Position numbers and translations under genes: made by a program. Source: Algiphilus sp965216485 (GTDB lineage Bacteria; Pseudomonadota; Gammaproteobacteria; Nevskiales; Nevskiaceae). Taken from it: DNA of 64,000 nt. A model generated the notes under the pieces. The model worked only from the letters and a program-made list of their open reading frames with translations. It searched no databases and was not told the DNA's origin. Below, piece by piece: positions 42,548-51,240 of this stretch. The stretch covers positions 1,364,001-1,428,000 of the forward strand of contig NZ_OZ244162.1 of NCBI RefSeq assembly GCF_965216485.1, given 5' to 3'. Positions within the stretch are counted from its first letter, which is position 1. Each line of letters begins with the position of its first letter.

Positions 42548-44263
42548 TCAGCCCGCCTTGCGGTCGGCGGTGATGGTGGTGTCCTGCAGCGCGGGCGCCA
42601 GCGTGGCGACACTGCGTCCGGCGCGGCGGCCCGACCAGAAGCAGTCCGCCAGCGACAGGCCGCTGACATAGCCGTTGGAGGCCAGTCCCACCGCTGCACG
42701 GCCGGCGGCGAAAAGGCCGGGGATGCCATAGCCGTCCGCATCCAGCACCTGGCCGTTGTCTTCGTCGATGCGCAGCCCGCCCAGCGTGATGGCGGGACAG
42801 GGGAAGGTGGGGTTGTCGGCCGAGATATTAAGTGCGTAGAAGGGCGCTTCGCGCAGCGCGTGGCGCATGCCGTCGGACTTGCCCAGCGGGTCTTCGCGCT
42901 GCTGGTCGATGGCGTCGTTCATGGCGTGCGCTGCCCCTTCCAGCGCTGCCGTCGTCATCTTCAGTCGAAGGGCCAGACCAGCCAGCGTGCGTGCCCGCGG
43001 CGCAAACCACATCATCAGTAGCGCGGGAATGCTCTGGAAGGCCCAGAGCTTGCCGAACAGGGCTTCGCGAATGGCGCGCCGTCGGGTGTCGCGGTCGATG
43101 ATGAGCCAGGCGCGGCCGCCATGCGCCTCGCACATGCGCACGCCAAGGCGGGCGCCGTAGACCTCTTCGTTGCAGAAGCGCTGGCCTTCCTCGTCCACGA
43201 TCAGCCCTTCGGGCCACGGCGACGGGGGGTTGATGAAGCGCCAGGCCGATACCTTGTTGAGCCGCGCGCATTGCCCGCCGACGCTCTGCCCGAGGCGGAT
43301 GCCGCTACCGTCGCAGCCAGTGGCGCCAAGGCGCAGATTCCTGCCGTAGGCCGGCGCATGTGTTGCCACCATGTCGCGGTTGAAGATGAAGCCACCGGTG
43401 CTGAGCACGACGCCGTTGCGCGCTTCGATGTGCTGAATCTCGGCAAAGCGGTCCTCGATGAGGCGGGCCTTGGCGCGCAGCCGGTCGGCGAAGCCGCCGG
43501 CCACGTTGTGCACGCGCTGCGCCAGACGGCTGAGCCGGCGATGACGCCGCGCCGCTTTGGACCCCTCGGGCAGCACGGCTACCTCGACGCCGAGCACGCG
43601 GCCGGTGACCTGATCGACCACCAGCCGCCGCGTGGCGGTCTGTGTGCGCACGCGGATGGGCCGGTCGGCGACCGCGGCGCGCAGATAGCGGTAGAGCGCC
43701 GCGCCGGACATGCCCTTGGCGCGACAGCGGTGGCCACGAGGCGCAGGGGCAGCGATGGCGGCATTCTCAGGCACGGCTTCGTTGCCCGAGAAATAGAGGT
43801 ACACGCCGTCGCGGGGATAGGAGGTCTTGGGGGGCTTCGGCTCGCTGGCGAAGGGCACGCCCAGCGACTCCAGCCACTGCAGCAGATCCACGCTCTCCTG
43901 GCAGAAGCGATCCAGGGTTTCCGGGCTGACGGCATCGCCCACTTCGGTGGCGAGATAGCGCGCCATGGCCGCTGGCGTGTCGTCGTAGCCGGCCGCCTTC
44001 TGATAGGCCGTACCTCCGCCGGCGTAGACCACGCCGCCGCTGAGTGCGGTGGCGCCGCCGCCATCGAAGCGCTCGCAGATCAAAACGTCGGCACCCTTGT
44101 CGCAGGCCTCGATGGCGCTGGCGGCGCCGGCGGCACCGAAACCCACGACCAGGACTTCACAGTGGTCGTGCCAGTGCATGGTGGCCGCGTCCACATAGTG
44201 CGGTGCGTCGATGGGCAGTGTGCCGTCACCCGGTGTCGGGTGGACGGCGGAAGGGCTAGCCAT
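42548..44263 (-). CDS. FAD-dependent ketosteroid dehydrogenase, Delta4(5alpha)-type candidate
   Basis: The 571-residue protein has an FAD motif (VLVVGFGAAGAASAIEA), a GGGATALSGGVVYAGGG stretch and the C-terminal NGYVSGLSLADCFWSGRRAG. The Tyr-x-Ser-Gly in that segment matches the active-site pair I recall for Delta4-(5alpha)-KstD of Rhodococcus, whereas Delta1 enzymes have a TYxGPG motif. It therefore probably introduces the C4-C5 double bond into 5alpha-3-ketosteroids. An internal basic stretch (about 235-250) is an insertion. It lies second in the minus-strand operon, after the SnoaL-like gene. Confidence 0.82.
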   Translation of the reverse strand: MASPSAVHPTPGDGTLPIDAPHYVDAATMHWHDHCEVLVVGFGAAGAASAIEACDKGADVLICERFDGGGATALSGGVVYAGGGTAYQKAAGYDDTPAAMARYLATEVGDAVSPETLDRFCQESVDLLQWLESLGVPFASEPKPPKTSYPRDGVYLYFSGNEAVPENAAIAAPAPRGHRCRAKGMSGAALYRYLRAAVADRPIRVRTQTATRRLVVDQVTGRVLGVEVAVLPEGSKAARRHRRLSRLAQRVHNVAGGFADRLRAKARLIEDRFAEIQHIEARNGVVLSTGGFIFNRDMVATHAPAYGRNLRLGATGCDGSGIRLGQSVGGQCARLNKVSAWRFINPPSPWPEGLIVDEEGQRFCNEEVYGARLGVRMCEAHGGRAWLIIDRDTRRRAIREALFGKLWAFQSIPALLMMWFAPRARTLAGLALRLKMTTAALEGAAHAMNDAIDQQREDPLGKSDGMRHALREAPFYALNISADNPTFPCPAITLGGLRIDEDNGQVLDADGYGIPGLFAAGRAAVGLASNGYVSGLSLADCFWSGRRAGRSVATLAPALQDTTITADRKAG

Positions 44264-44345
44264 GGTTGCTCAGAGATGGTGAGGCAGGATCATGATTATT
44301 CGCATGCCGGCGTGACGGGCTTCGTCCGGAATGACTACCTTCCGG

Positions 44346-44798
44346 TCACGAGGTGCCCACCGCGAGCGCTGCGGGGACGTTGTGATCAAAGCATTTTTCC
44401 TCGACACGCTCGGTGATGCGCCAGCCCGCCTCGGTGCGCTGCCAGCGGTCGTGGTACCAGAGACCCAGGAAGAAGGTCTGCTCCGTGCCGTCCTCCAGCC
44501 GGACCGTCATCGGATTGAAGCAGGCGCTGCGCGAGCGGGCCGCGTCACCCTCCACCGTGATCGCCACATTGCCGATCAGGTGGTAGTAGGCCGGGAAGTG
44601 GGGCAGAACCTGCGCCAGCCAGGCCTTCACCTCGGGGAAGGCGCCCTTGATGCCGCCCATCGCGGTGTAGTCGATCCAGGCATCGGCGGTGAACACCGCG
44701 GTCAATGCCTCAAAGTCGCGCGTGTCGATGGCGTTGACGTACTGCACCATCACCGCCTCGATCTCCGCCCGGTCGGACAGGGCTTGCAGGCTCAGCAT
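44346..44798 (-). CDS. SnoaL/NTF2-like protein
   Basis: I use the ATG at 44798 (MLSLQALSDRAEIEAV), which has a GGAGGAGAGA ribosome site; the product has 150 residues. The cone-shaped NTF2-like fold is evident from EIEAVMVQYVNAIDTRDFEA and the repeated beta-strands (TFFLGLWYHDRWQR). Relatives include bile-acid 7alpha-dehydratase-like and polyketide cyclase-like proteins. It is the first gene of the minus-strand steroid operon. A hydration, dehydration or isomerisation step is likely, but the catalytic residues cannot be assigned. Confidence 0.78.
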   Translation of the reverse strand: MLSLQALSDRAEIEAVMVQYVNAIDTRDFEALTAVFTADAWIDYTAMGGIKGAFPEVKAWLAQVLPHFPAYYHLIGNVAITVEGDAARSRSACFNPMTVRLEDGTEQTFFLGLWYHDRWQRTEAGWRITERVEEKCFDHNVPAALAVGTS

Positions 44799-45069
44799 CG
44801 GTCTCTCCTCCAGAATGCAGAGGCCTAGGCTGCGCGCTGTGGCGCCGGGCCACGTCCTCAAAACGGCGTAGATGCTTGCGGCCGTCCCGCTGTGACGCTT
44901 CACCCCAACAGACGACGTAGTGCGCACAGCGGCTCGGGACAATGTCCCGTCAAACCCCTGATAACAAAACTATGGATGGCGATACCCGCGACATCGGCGC
45001 GTTTGGTCGTGCCTGCGACACAGCAACGAGGCACGCACCGCAAGCACAGGGGCTGAGCGAGGCCCCACG

Positions 45070-47568
45070 ATGAGCGAGCAGCCTACGAGCCGGTTCGACC
45101 GCGGGCGGGATCGTATCGAGCGCGGCTTTGCGCGCTGGGGCGCCTTCTGTCATGACCACCCGTGGTGGATCATCACCACGCTGCTGGTCGCGGTGGTGTA
45201 CTTCTCGACCTGGCTGCCGACCATGGAGGTCGACACCTCCAACGAGAGCTATCTGCGCGAGACCGACCCGGCGCGCGTCACCTACAAGGCCTTCCAGGAC
45301 GAGTTCGGCAAGGACGAGCGGCTGGTCATCCTGGTGGAGAGCAACGCCGACATCGTCAACGACGCCTTTCTGCGCCAGCTCCGGGCCTGGCATGAGCGGC
45401 TCGAAGCCGTGCCGCAGGTCGACAAGGTCGACAGCCTGATCAACGCCCGCTGGATGGAAGGCCGCGGCGACGAGCTGCTGGTTGAGGAGCTGCTTGAGGA
45501 CTGGCCGCAGAGCGCGGCGGAATTCGATGCCCTGCGCAGCCGCATCGCCGCCAATCCGCTCTACCAGAACCATTTCGTCAGTCCGGACCTGCGCAAGGCC
45601 GCGCTCATCGTCACGCCAGACACCTATACCGCCAGCTACTCGCGCGAGATGGCGTCCATCGATGCCGCCGATTTTGATTTCGCCTCCGGCTTCGGCGATG
45701 ACCCGGTCGGTGCGGACAGCACAGCGTCGGAAGAGGAGGCGGTCGCCGAAGAAGACCGCTTCATCACTGACCAGGAAATCTACGCGATGATCGACGAGAT
45801 CCGCGGAGCCAAGGCGGATTTCGCGCGGCCGGATTTCCAGATCAGCATTTCCGGCTCGCCCTTCATCATGCACCAGCTCACCTTCATTCTCGGGCGGGAC
45901 ATGTTCCTGTTCTCGGGCGTGGGCATTGTTCTGATCTCGGTGCTGCTGTTCGCGGTCTTCCGGCGCTGGGTGATGGTGGTGCTGCCGATCACAGTCTCGG
46001 CGCTGTCGCTGTACTTCACCTTTGTGCTGATGTGCTTCTTCGGCATGGTCATCACCACCGCGGTGCAGATTCTGCCGTCGCTGTTGCTGGCCATCGGCGT
46101 CGGCAATTCCGTGCACATCTTCACGGTCTACTTCCAGGCCATCGACCGCGGCGACGACAAGCGCCAGGCCCTGCAGTACGCGCTCGGGCATTCCGGCTTT
46201 GCGGTATTGATGACCGGCCTGACCACCGCCGGCGGACTCGTCTCCTTCATCACGGCCGACCTCAAGCCGGTGGGGGACATCGGCATCATGGCCCCAGTCG
46301 GCATTCTCAGCGCGCTCCTGTTCTCGCTGGCGCTGCTGCCGGCCCTCATCGCCGTGACGCCCTTCCGCAAGCAGGGGCTACGCGATGACAGCTCCGGTCC
46401 ATTTCAGCGCTTCCTGAGCTGGTGTGCGGATGTCTCCACCGGATACCCCAAACGCGTCGCGGGCATCTGGTTCGTGCTCATCGCCGTCTCGCTCGTGCTG
46501 GTGTCGCAGATCCGGCCCAGCCACTATCCGCTGAACTGGTTCCCCGAGGGCTTCGAGGTGCGCGAGGCCACCGAGACCATCGACGCCCACTTCGGCGGCG
46601 CCACCTTCTCCGAGATCATCGTCGATACCGGCGAGCGCAACGGTCTGCACGACCCCGAGCTGCTGCATGCCGTGGACCGGGCGCTTCGCTTCATGGACGA
46701 ACTCAATGTGCACGGCGTGCAGTCCGGCAAGGCGGTATCGCTGATCGACATCAACAAGGAGCTGCACCAGGCGCTCAACGAGAACGACCCGGCCTACTAC
46801 GCCATTCCGGACAGCCGGGAGCTCATCGCCCAGGAGCTGCTGCTGTTCGAGAATTCCAGCAGCGACGATCTCGATGATCTGGTCGACACCAGCTTCAGCA
46901 AGATGCGCATCACCGCCAAGATGCCCTTCGTCGATGGCGTGCTCTATCCCGATTATCTGGATGCGGTGCAAAGCGGTTTTCGCGACATCATCGGCGACCG
47001 CGCGGAACTCACCTTTACCGGCGTCATCATGTTGCTTGCCGGCAGCGTCAAGGTGCTGATCAGCGACACCATCAAGGCCTACAGTCTGGCCTTTCTCATT
47101 GTCGCGCCCTTGATGATGCTGCTGGTCGGGTCGGTGCGCACGGGCCTGATCAGCATGATTCCCAATCTGGCACCGGTGATTCTCACCATGGCGCTGATGC
47201 CGCTGCTGGGCATTCCGCTGGACGCCTTCACGCTGCTGGTGGGCTCGATCGCGCTGGGACTGGCGGTGGACGACACCATCCACTTCATGCACAACTTCCA
47301 TCGTTATTACGCCCAGACGCGGGATGCGCGCACGGCGGTACGCGAAACGCTGCGCACCACCGGCAAGGCCTTGATGATCACCTCCATGGTGCTGTCGCTG
47401 GCTTTCTTCGTGAATCTGATGGGCACGATGGACAACCTCAAGCACTTTGGGCTGCTCACCGGCGTCTGCATCATCGTCGCCTTCCTGGCGGACGTGCTGC
47501 TGGCCCCCGCGCTGATGACGCTGCTCACGCAATGGAAAGAACGCAAATGGAAGGAGCAACGCGCATGA
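45070..47568 (+). CDS. RND/MMPL family transporter
   Basis: This 832-residue inner-membrane protein has the RND topology: a helix at about 35-55, a large periplasmic domain (about 60-270), a block of five helices (270-430), a further single helix and periplasmic domain (about 460-660) and a second helix block. The second block carries the proton-relay motif LAVDDTIHFMHNFHR. The first has GVGNSVHIF at the equivalent place. The first periplasmic domain includes an acidic, Ser-rich loop (about 212-235). It is the head of an operon with LolA-like and DUF1302 genes and is divergent from the steroid operon. Lipid or sterol transport is likely by family and context. Confidence 0.87.
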   Translation: MSEQPTSRFDRGRDRIERGFARWGAFCHDHPWWIITTLLVAVVYFSTWLPTMEVDTSNESYLRETDPARVTYKAFQDEFGKDERLVILVESNADIVNDAFLRQLRAWHERLEAVPQVDKVDSLINARWMEGRGDELLVEELLEDWPQSAAEFDALRSRIAANPLYQNHFVSPDLRKAALIVTPDTYTASYSREMASIDAADFDFASGFGDDPVGADSTASEEEAVAEEDRFITDQEIYAMIDEIRGAKADFARPDFQISISGSPFIMHQLTFILGRDMFLFSGVGIVLISVLLFAVFRRWVMVVLPITVSALSLYFTFVLMCFFGMVITTAVQILPSLLLAIGVGNSVHIFTVYFQAIDRGDDKRQALQYALGHSGFAVLMTGLTTAGGLVSFITADLKPVGDIGIMAPVGILSALLFSLALLPALIAVTPFRKQGLRDDSSGPFQRFLSWCADVSTGYPKRVAGIWFVLIAVSLVLVSQIRPSHYPLNWFPEGFEVREATETIDAHFGGATFSEIIVDTGERNGLHDPELLHAVDRALRFMDELNVHGVQSGKAVSLIDINKELHQALNENDPAYYAIPDSRELIAQELLLFENSSSDDLDDLVDTSFSKMRITAKMPFVDGVLYPDYLDAVQSGFRDIIGDRAELTFTGVIMLLAGSVKVLISDTIKAYSLAFLIVAPLMMLLVGSVRTGLISMIPNLAPVILTMALMPLLGIPLDAFTLLVGSIALGLAVDDTIHFMHNFHRYYAQTRDARTAVRETLRTTGKALMITSMVLSLAFFVNLMGTMDNLKHFGLLTGVCIIVAFLADVLLAPALMTLLTQWKERKWKEQRA

Positions 47569-48374
47569 CGACCCTGATCAAGCGACTGATGCTGTCTCTC
47601 ACCCTGCTTGGCCTGCCGCTGACGGCGAATGCGGAGCTGTCCGCCCGCGACATCATGGAAAAGGTGCGCGACCTCGACGACGGCGACAATGCCACCATGG
47701 ACATGACCATGATCCTGGTGGATGCCGATGGCGACACCCGCGAGCGCCAGATTCGCTCGTTCCGCCGGGATGCGCCGGACAACCCCGAGGATACGCAGAG
47801 CATTATGTTCTTCCTTGGCCCGGCCAACGTCGAGAACACCGGTTTCCTGACCTACGACTACGATGACGGTGACAAGGACGACGACCAGTGGTTGTACCTG
47901 CCGGCCCTGAAGAACGTGAAGCGCATCGCGGCGGCGGACAAGAGCGGCAGCTTCATGGGCTCGGATTTCACCTATGCCGACATGAGCAGCCCGAATATCG
48001 ACGACTACCGCTACGAAATCATGAAGGAGACGCAGGTCGGCGAGCACGCGGTCTGGCAGATTCTGGCCACGCCCACCAATGACGACGAAATCGAGCGCAC
48101 GGGCTACAGCAAGTCGGTCTTCTTCGTCCGCCAGGACAACTTTGTCATCATCCGCGCCGTGAACTGGCTGGCCGACAGCCCGCGCATGAAATTCATGGAG
48201 GTGCGCGAGCTGAAGCAGATCGACGGCATCTGGACGCCCATGGAAATGGTCATGACCACCAAGAAGGGCAAGAAGACCGAGCACGCCAGCGTGCTGCGTT
48301 GGCAGAACGTGCAGTACAACCAGGACCTGGACGACGAGCTGTTCACCCAGCGCCGTCTGCAGCGTGGGTTGTAG
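47565..48374 (+). CDS. LolA-like outer-membrane lipoprotein-sorting protein
   Basis: The ATG at 47565 overlaps the RND stop by four bases (ATGA). The product has 269 residues, with a signal peptide (cleavage after TANA, about 22) and a periplasmic LolA-like half-barrel domain: RDIMEKVRDLDDGDNATMDM at its start and the conserved KSGSFMGSDFTYADM and LRWQNVQYNQDLDDELFTQR near the end. Members of this family are found next to RND/MMPL genes and probably carry a hydrophobic cargo across the periplasm. The cargo here may be a steroid or a lipid. Confidence 0.87.
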   Translation: MTTLIKRLMLSLTLLGLPLTANAELSARDIMEKVRDLDDGDNATMDMTMILVDADGDTRERQIRSFRRDAPDNPEDTQSIMFFLGPANVENTGFLTYDYDDGDKDDDQWLYLPALKNVKRIAAADKSGSFMGSDFTYADMSSPNIDDYRYEIMKETQVGEHAVWQILATPTNDDEIERTGYSKSVFFVRQDNFVIIRAVNWLADSPRMKFMEVRELKQIDGIWTPMEMVMTTKKGKKTEHASVLRWQNVQYNQDLDDELFTQRRLQRGL

Positions 48375-48395
48375 GCACACCGCCGCCAAGCACGG

Positions 48396-49976
48396 ATGAG
48401 GGTGGGGGCGCACAGCAAGCGCGGTCGCGCGCGCGGACGGCGGGTTAGCGGTCACCGCAGCGCGTGGCTGACGCTGGCGTTGTGCCTGTCGTGGGGCCCG
48501 CTGGCCGGGGCCGACGACAGCATGGACGACCTCATGGGCGGCTTCGACGATATCGACGCCGTGGTCGACACCGTGCCGGTGGACCCCACACGCGCTGATA
48601 CCTCGCCCGCAGAGCCCGGCATGTGGGAGGTGGGCGGCATGCTGTCTGCCTCGGCCAGCTACAACATCCAGGACCATCGCTCCACCACCGGCACCGACTA
48701 CGGCGGCCTGTCCAAGCTGCAGCTGCGCGGGCTGCTCACCATCGACGGCCGCCTCGGCGCGGACTGGCGCAGTCATGTGGACATCAGCGCCTGGCAGGAC
48801 CTGGCCTATGCCTACCGCGAAGCCGACTACACGCAGGACGTCATCGACGCCTACGAGAAGGAGCTGGAAATCCTCGACGGTTGGGTGGGCGGCCCGGTGA
48901 GCGCTTCCACCGACGTGAAGATCGGCCGCCAGGTGGCGGTCTGGGGCTTTGCCGACAACCTGCGCGTACTGGACATCCTCAATCCCTTGGACAACCTCGA
49001 ACCCGGGCTGGCGGATATCGAGGACCTGCGCCGTCCCGTCGGCATGCTGCGGGTTGACCAGTACGCCGGGCCGTGGCGGCTGAGCGCCTACGCCACCCCG
49101 GAGCATCGCTTCTCACGCAATCCGCCCTTCGGTAGCGATTTCTACAGCCTGGTGGATTCGGAAGGCAACGCCGCCCGCTTCCGCAATGTGCGGCCTGACA
49201 ACTTCGAAGACATTGATCTAGCCGCCTCCGCCATCGGGCGCTTTTCGGGCTGGGATCTGAGCCTGCACGCGGCGCGCTTCTGGGTGGACGAACCCTATCT
49301 GGATGCCAGCGCCTTCGACCGCAGCGACACCGGCGCCACCGAAGAGGACTTCCAACAGGCCGCAGTGCTGCGCCACAGCCGCAGCAATCTCTTCGGCTTT
49401 GGCGTGCAGCTCACCCAGGGTGGCTGGCTGCTCAAGCAGGAGGCCGCCGTTATCGACGACCTGCAACTCACGCGGACGACCCCGCTGGAGCAGCCGCTGC
49501 CGCTGCTCAATGCCCTGCCCATCGTGGGCGCGCTGATCCCTGACACCGACGGCCAGGCGCTGCCCGAGGATGCGCGCCCCGTACGCCGTTATGACGCCCT
49601 GCTCGGCGTGGAGTACTTCGGCCTGGCCGACACCACTTTCAGCCTGGAGCTGGCCGCGCGCCACATCGACGACTTCGGCCCGGATCTGGCCCGCTCCGGC
49701 TATCTGGAGTGGGCGAGCGAAAGTGCTGCGCGCGTCACCCGCGAATTCATGAACCAGCGTCTGCGGCTGAACCTTATCGGCGTGGTGTTCAATGCGGACG
49801 GCCAGTTCTGGCGGCGCTCGGGTGGTGGCATTTACCGCCTCGATGCCACCTATGAGCTCGCGCGCGGCGTGCAGGTTGCCGGCGGCGTGCTGCTTTATGA
49901 CGGCGGACGGCAGCAGCCCTTCAACGTGGCCGAAGACAACGACCGGCTTTTTGGCGAGGTGCGCTGGCAGTTCTAG
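48396..49976 (+). CDS. DUF1302-like outer-membrane protein
   Basis: This 526-residue protein has a signal peptide (cleavage near residue 39, LAGA) after an Arg-rich n-region, a short acidic linker (DDSMDDLMGGFDDIDAVVD), and then amphipathic beta-strands to the final residue Phe (EVRWQF), the hallmark of outer-membrane beta-barrels. IGRQVAVWGFADNLRVLDILNP (in part GRQVAVWGFADN) is typical of DUF1302 proteins, which accompany systems for hydrophobic substrates. It lies 21 bp after the LolA-like gene. Together with the RND and LolA-like proteins it could form a trans-envelope path. Confidence 0.8.
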   Translation: MRVGAHSKRGRARGRRVSGHRSAWLTLALCLSWGPLAGADDSMDDLMGGFDDIDAVVDTVPVDPTRADTSPAEPGMWEVGGMLSASASYNIQDHRSTTGTDYGGLSKLQLRGLLTIDGRLGADWRSHVDISAWQDLAYAYREADYTQDVIDAYEKELEILDGWVGGPVSASTDVKIGRQVAVWGFADNLRVLDILNPLDNLEPGLADIEDLRRPVGMLRVDQYAGPWRLSAYATPEHRFSRNPPFGSDFYSLVDSEGNAARFRNVRPDNFEDIDLAASAIGRFSGWDLSLHAARFWVDEPYLDASAFDRSDTGATEEDFQQAAVLRHSRSNLFGFGVQLTQGGWLLKQEAAVIDDLQLTRTTPLEQPLPLLNALPIVGALIPDTDGQALPEDARPVRRYDALLGVEYFGLADTTFSLELAARHIDDFGPDLARSGYLEWASESAARVTREFMNQRLRLNLIGVVFNADGQFWRRSGGGIYRLDATYELARGVQVAGGVLLYDGGRQQPFNVAEDNDRLFGEVRWQF

Positions 49977-50042
49977 ACGGCGAGGGCACCAGCCGGCGCG
50001 CGCACGCTCCAGCCTTGCGCTTTTTGTTCAGAACCCGGAGCG

Positions 50043-51068
50043 CTACGCGAGCGGCGGCGCGACGGACTGGCGAATCACCAGACGATGTCGCACACACTCG
50101 CGCGGGGCGCCCGCATCTTCCCCAGCTTCGATGAGACGACAGAGCCGATTCATGACGCGTTCGCCGATCTCCTCGGTGGGCTGACTGACGGTAGTAAGCG
50201 GTGGGTCCGCCACTTCGGCGTATCGGATGTCGTCAAAGCCGACGATCGATACATCGCCCGGTACGGTCAGGCCGAAGGCCTTGATTTCGTGCAGACAACC
50301 AATGGCCATTTCGTCATTGGCACAGAAGATGGCGGTTGGCCGCACCCGATGATTCAGCAGGCTTCGCGTGGCAGAGCGCGCGCCTGCAATGGTCAGATCG
50401 CCGTTGAGCACCCACTCGCTCTCGACGCGCAAGCCTGCATTGCGCATGGCCGTGCCATATCCGAGTTCGCGATCCTTCGTCAGCAGGCTCGATTCCTGGC
50501 CACTGATCATCGCGATGCGTGTATGCCCCTGCGAGATCAAATAGTTCGTCGCATCCGCCGCGGCCGCGACGTTGTCGATCTGCACGCTCGGCAAGGCATC
50601 CAGCTCCGGGGCGATGGTTTCACAACCAATGACGATGGGGAGCAGTCGTCTGTTCCGGGCCGAGAGAATCTCGGTGCCGAAGGGCGACATGCTGGCAAGA
50701 AGGATCACACCATCGGTCTGGTTGGACACGAGCATCGCGCCCACCTCATCCGCGTTCATGGTGTTGTGCTGCGTCTCTTCAATCACCAGCGAATAGCTCC
50801 AGGTCTTGGCCGCTGTCCGGATGCCGCGAATCACCCCCGTAAAAAAGGGATCGCCCACCGAAGGCAATACCACCATGACCAGATTGGTTCGCCCCCGGCG
50901 AAAGTTCTGGGCCAGCCTGTTGGGGGAGTATGCGGTCTGCCGGATGGCTTCCTGCACCTTGTGCAGCGTGCTCTCCGAGACCTTTTCAGGCTGGTTGATG
51001 CTGCGCGACACCGTGGCAATGGATACCCCCGCGATACGCGCCACATCTTTGATGGAGTGATCTGTCAT
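50043..51068 (-). CDS. LacI family transcriptional regulator
   Basis: This 341-residue protein has an N-terminal LacI helix-turn-helix and hinge (IKDVARIAGVSIATVSRSIN, about 5-24; hinge to about 60) and a periplasmic-binding-protein-like effector domain. It is divergent from xylB-xylA across a 172-bp gap that holds a perfect CG-centred palindrome of the LacI type. It very probably represses the alpha-xyloside operon and is released by xylose or a xyloside. It may also read the weaker related elements near ytfJ and exbB. Confidence 0.9.
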   Translation of the reverse strand: MTDHSIKDVARIAGVSIATVSRSINQPEKVSESTLHKVQEAIRQTAYSPNRLAQNFRRGRTNLVMVVLPSVGDPFFTGVIRGIRTAAKTWSYSLVIEETQHNTMNADEVGAMLVSNQTDGVILLASMSPFGTEILSARNRRLLPIVIGCETIAPELDALPSVQIDNVAAAADATNYLISQGHTRIAMISGQESSLLTKDRELGYGTAMRNAGLRVESEWVLNGDLTIAGARSATRSLLNHRVRPTAIFCANDEMAIGCLHEIKAFGLTVPGDVSIVGFDDIRYAEVADPPLTTVSQPTEEIGERVMNRLCRLIEAGEDAGAPRECVRHRLVIRQSVAPPLA

Positions 51069-51199
51069 GTCTCTAAGGTCTATGCCCAGGGGGCCTGTGC
51101 GCGGTCATGCCCGTTCGAACGCGAGGGGTGATCGATATGCGAAGCCTGCTATTTGACCACACGACGGATGCGCGCCATTTGCCTCCAAGGTGGTTTTGC

Positions 51200-51213
51200 T
51201 GTAAACGTTTACA
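51200..51213. promoter_or_regulatory. LacI-family operator upstream of xylB
   Basis: TGTAAACGTTTACA is a perfect 14-bp palindrome with the central CG typical of LacI-family operators. It lies 27 bp upstream of the xylB ATG in a GC-rich gap. A TTGACC at 51153-51158 may be the -35 box of the xylB promoter; I see no good -10. Confidence 0.75.
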
Positions 51214-51240
51214 CATTCAGTCTCGGTCCTTCGGAAGAGG

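Noticed and set aside
47307..49106. A 599-codon minus-strand frame opposite the RND, LolA-like and DUF1302 genes
   Set aside because: It spans three genes in antisense with no family signature. The sense frames have signal peptides, ribosome sites and coupled starts.
49981..50042. T-run (CTTTTTG) after the DUF1302 gene as an intrinsic terminator
   Set aside because: The only stem I could draw before it is a 4-bp GCGC pairing, too weak to call.
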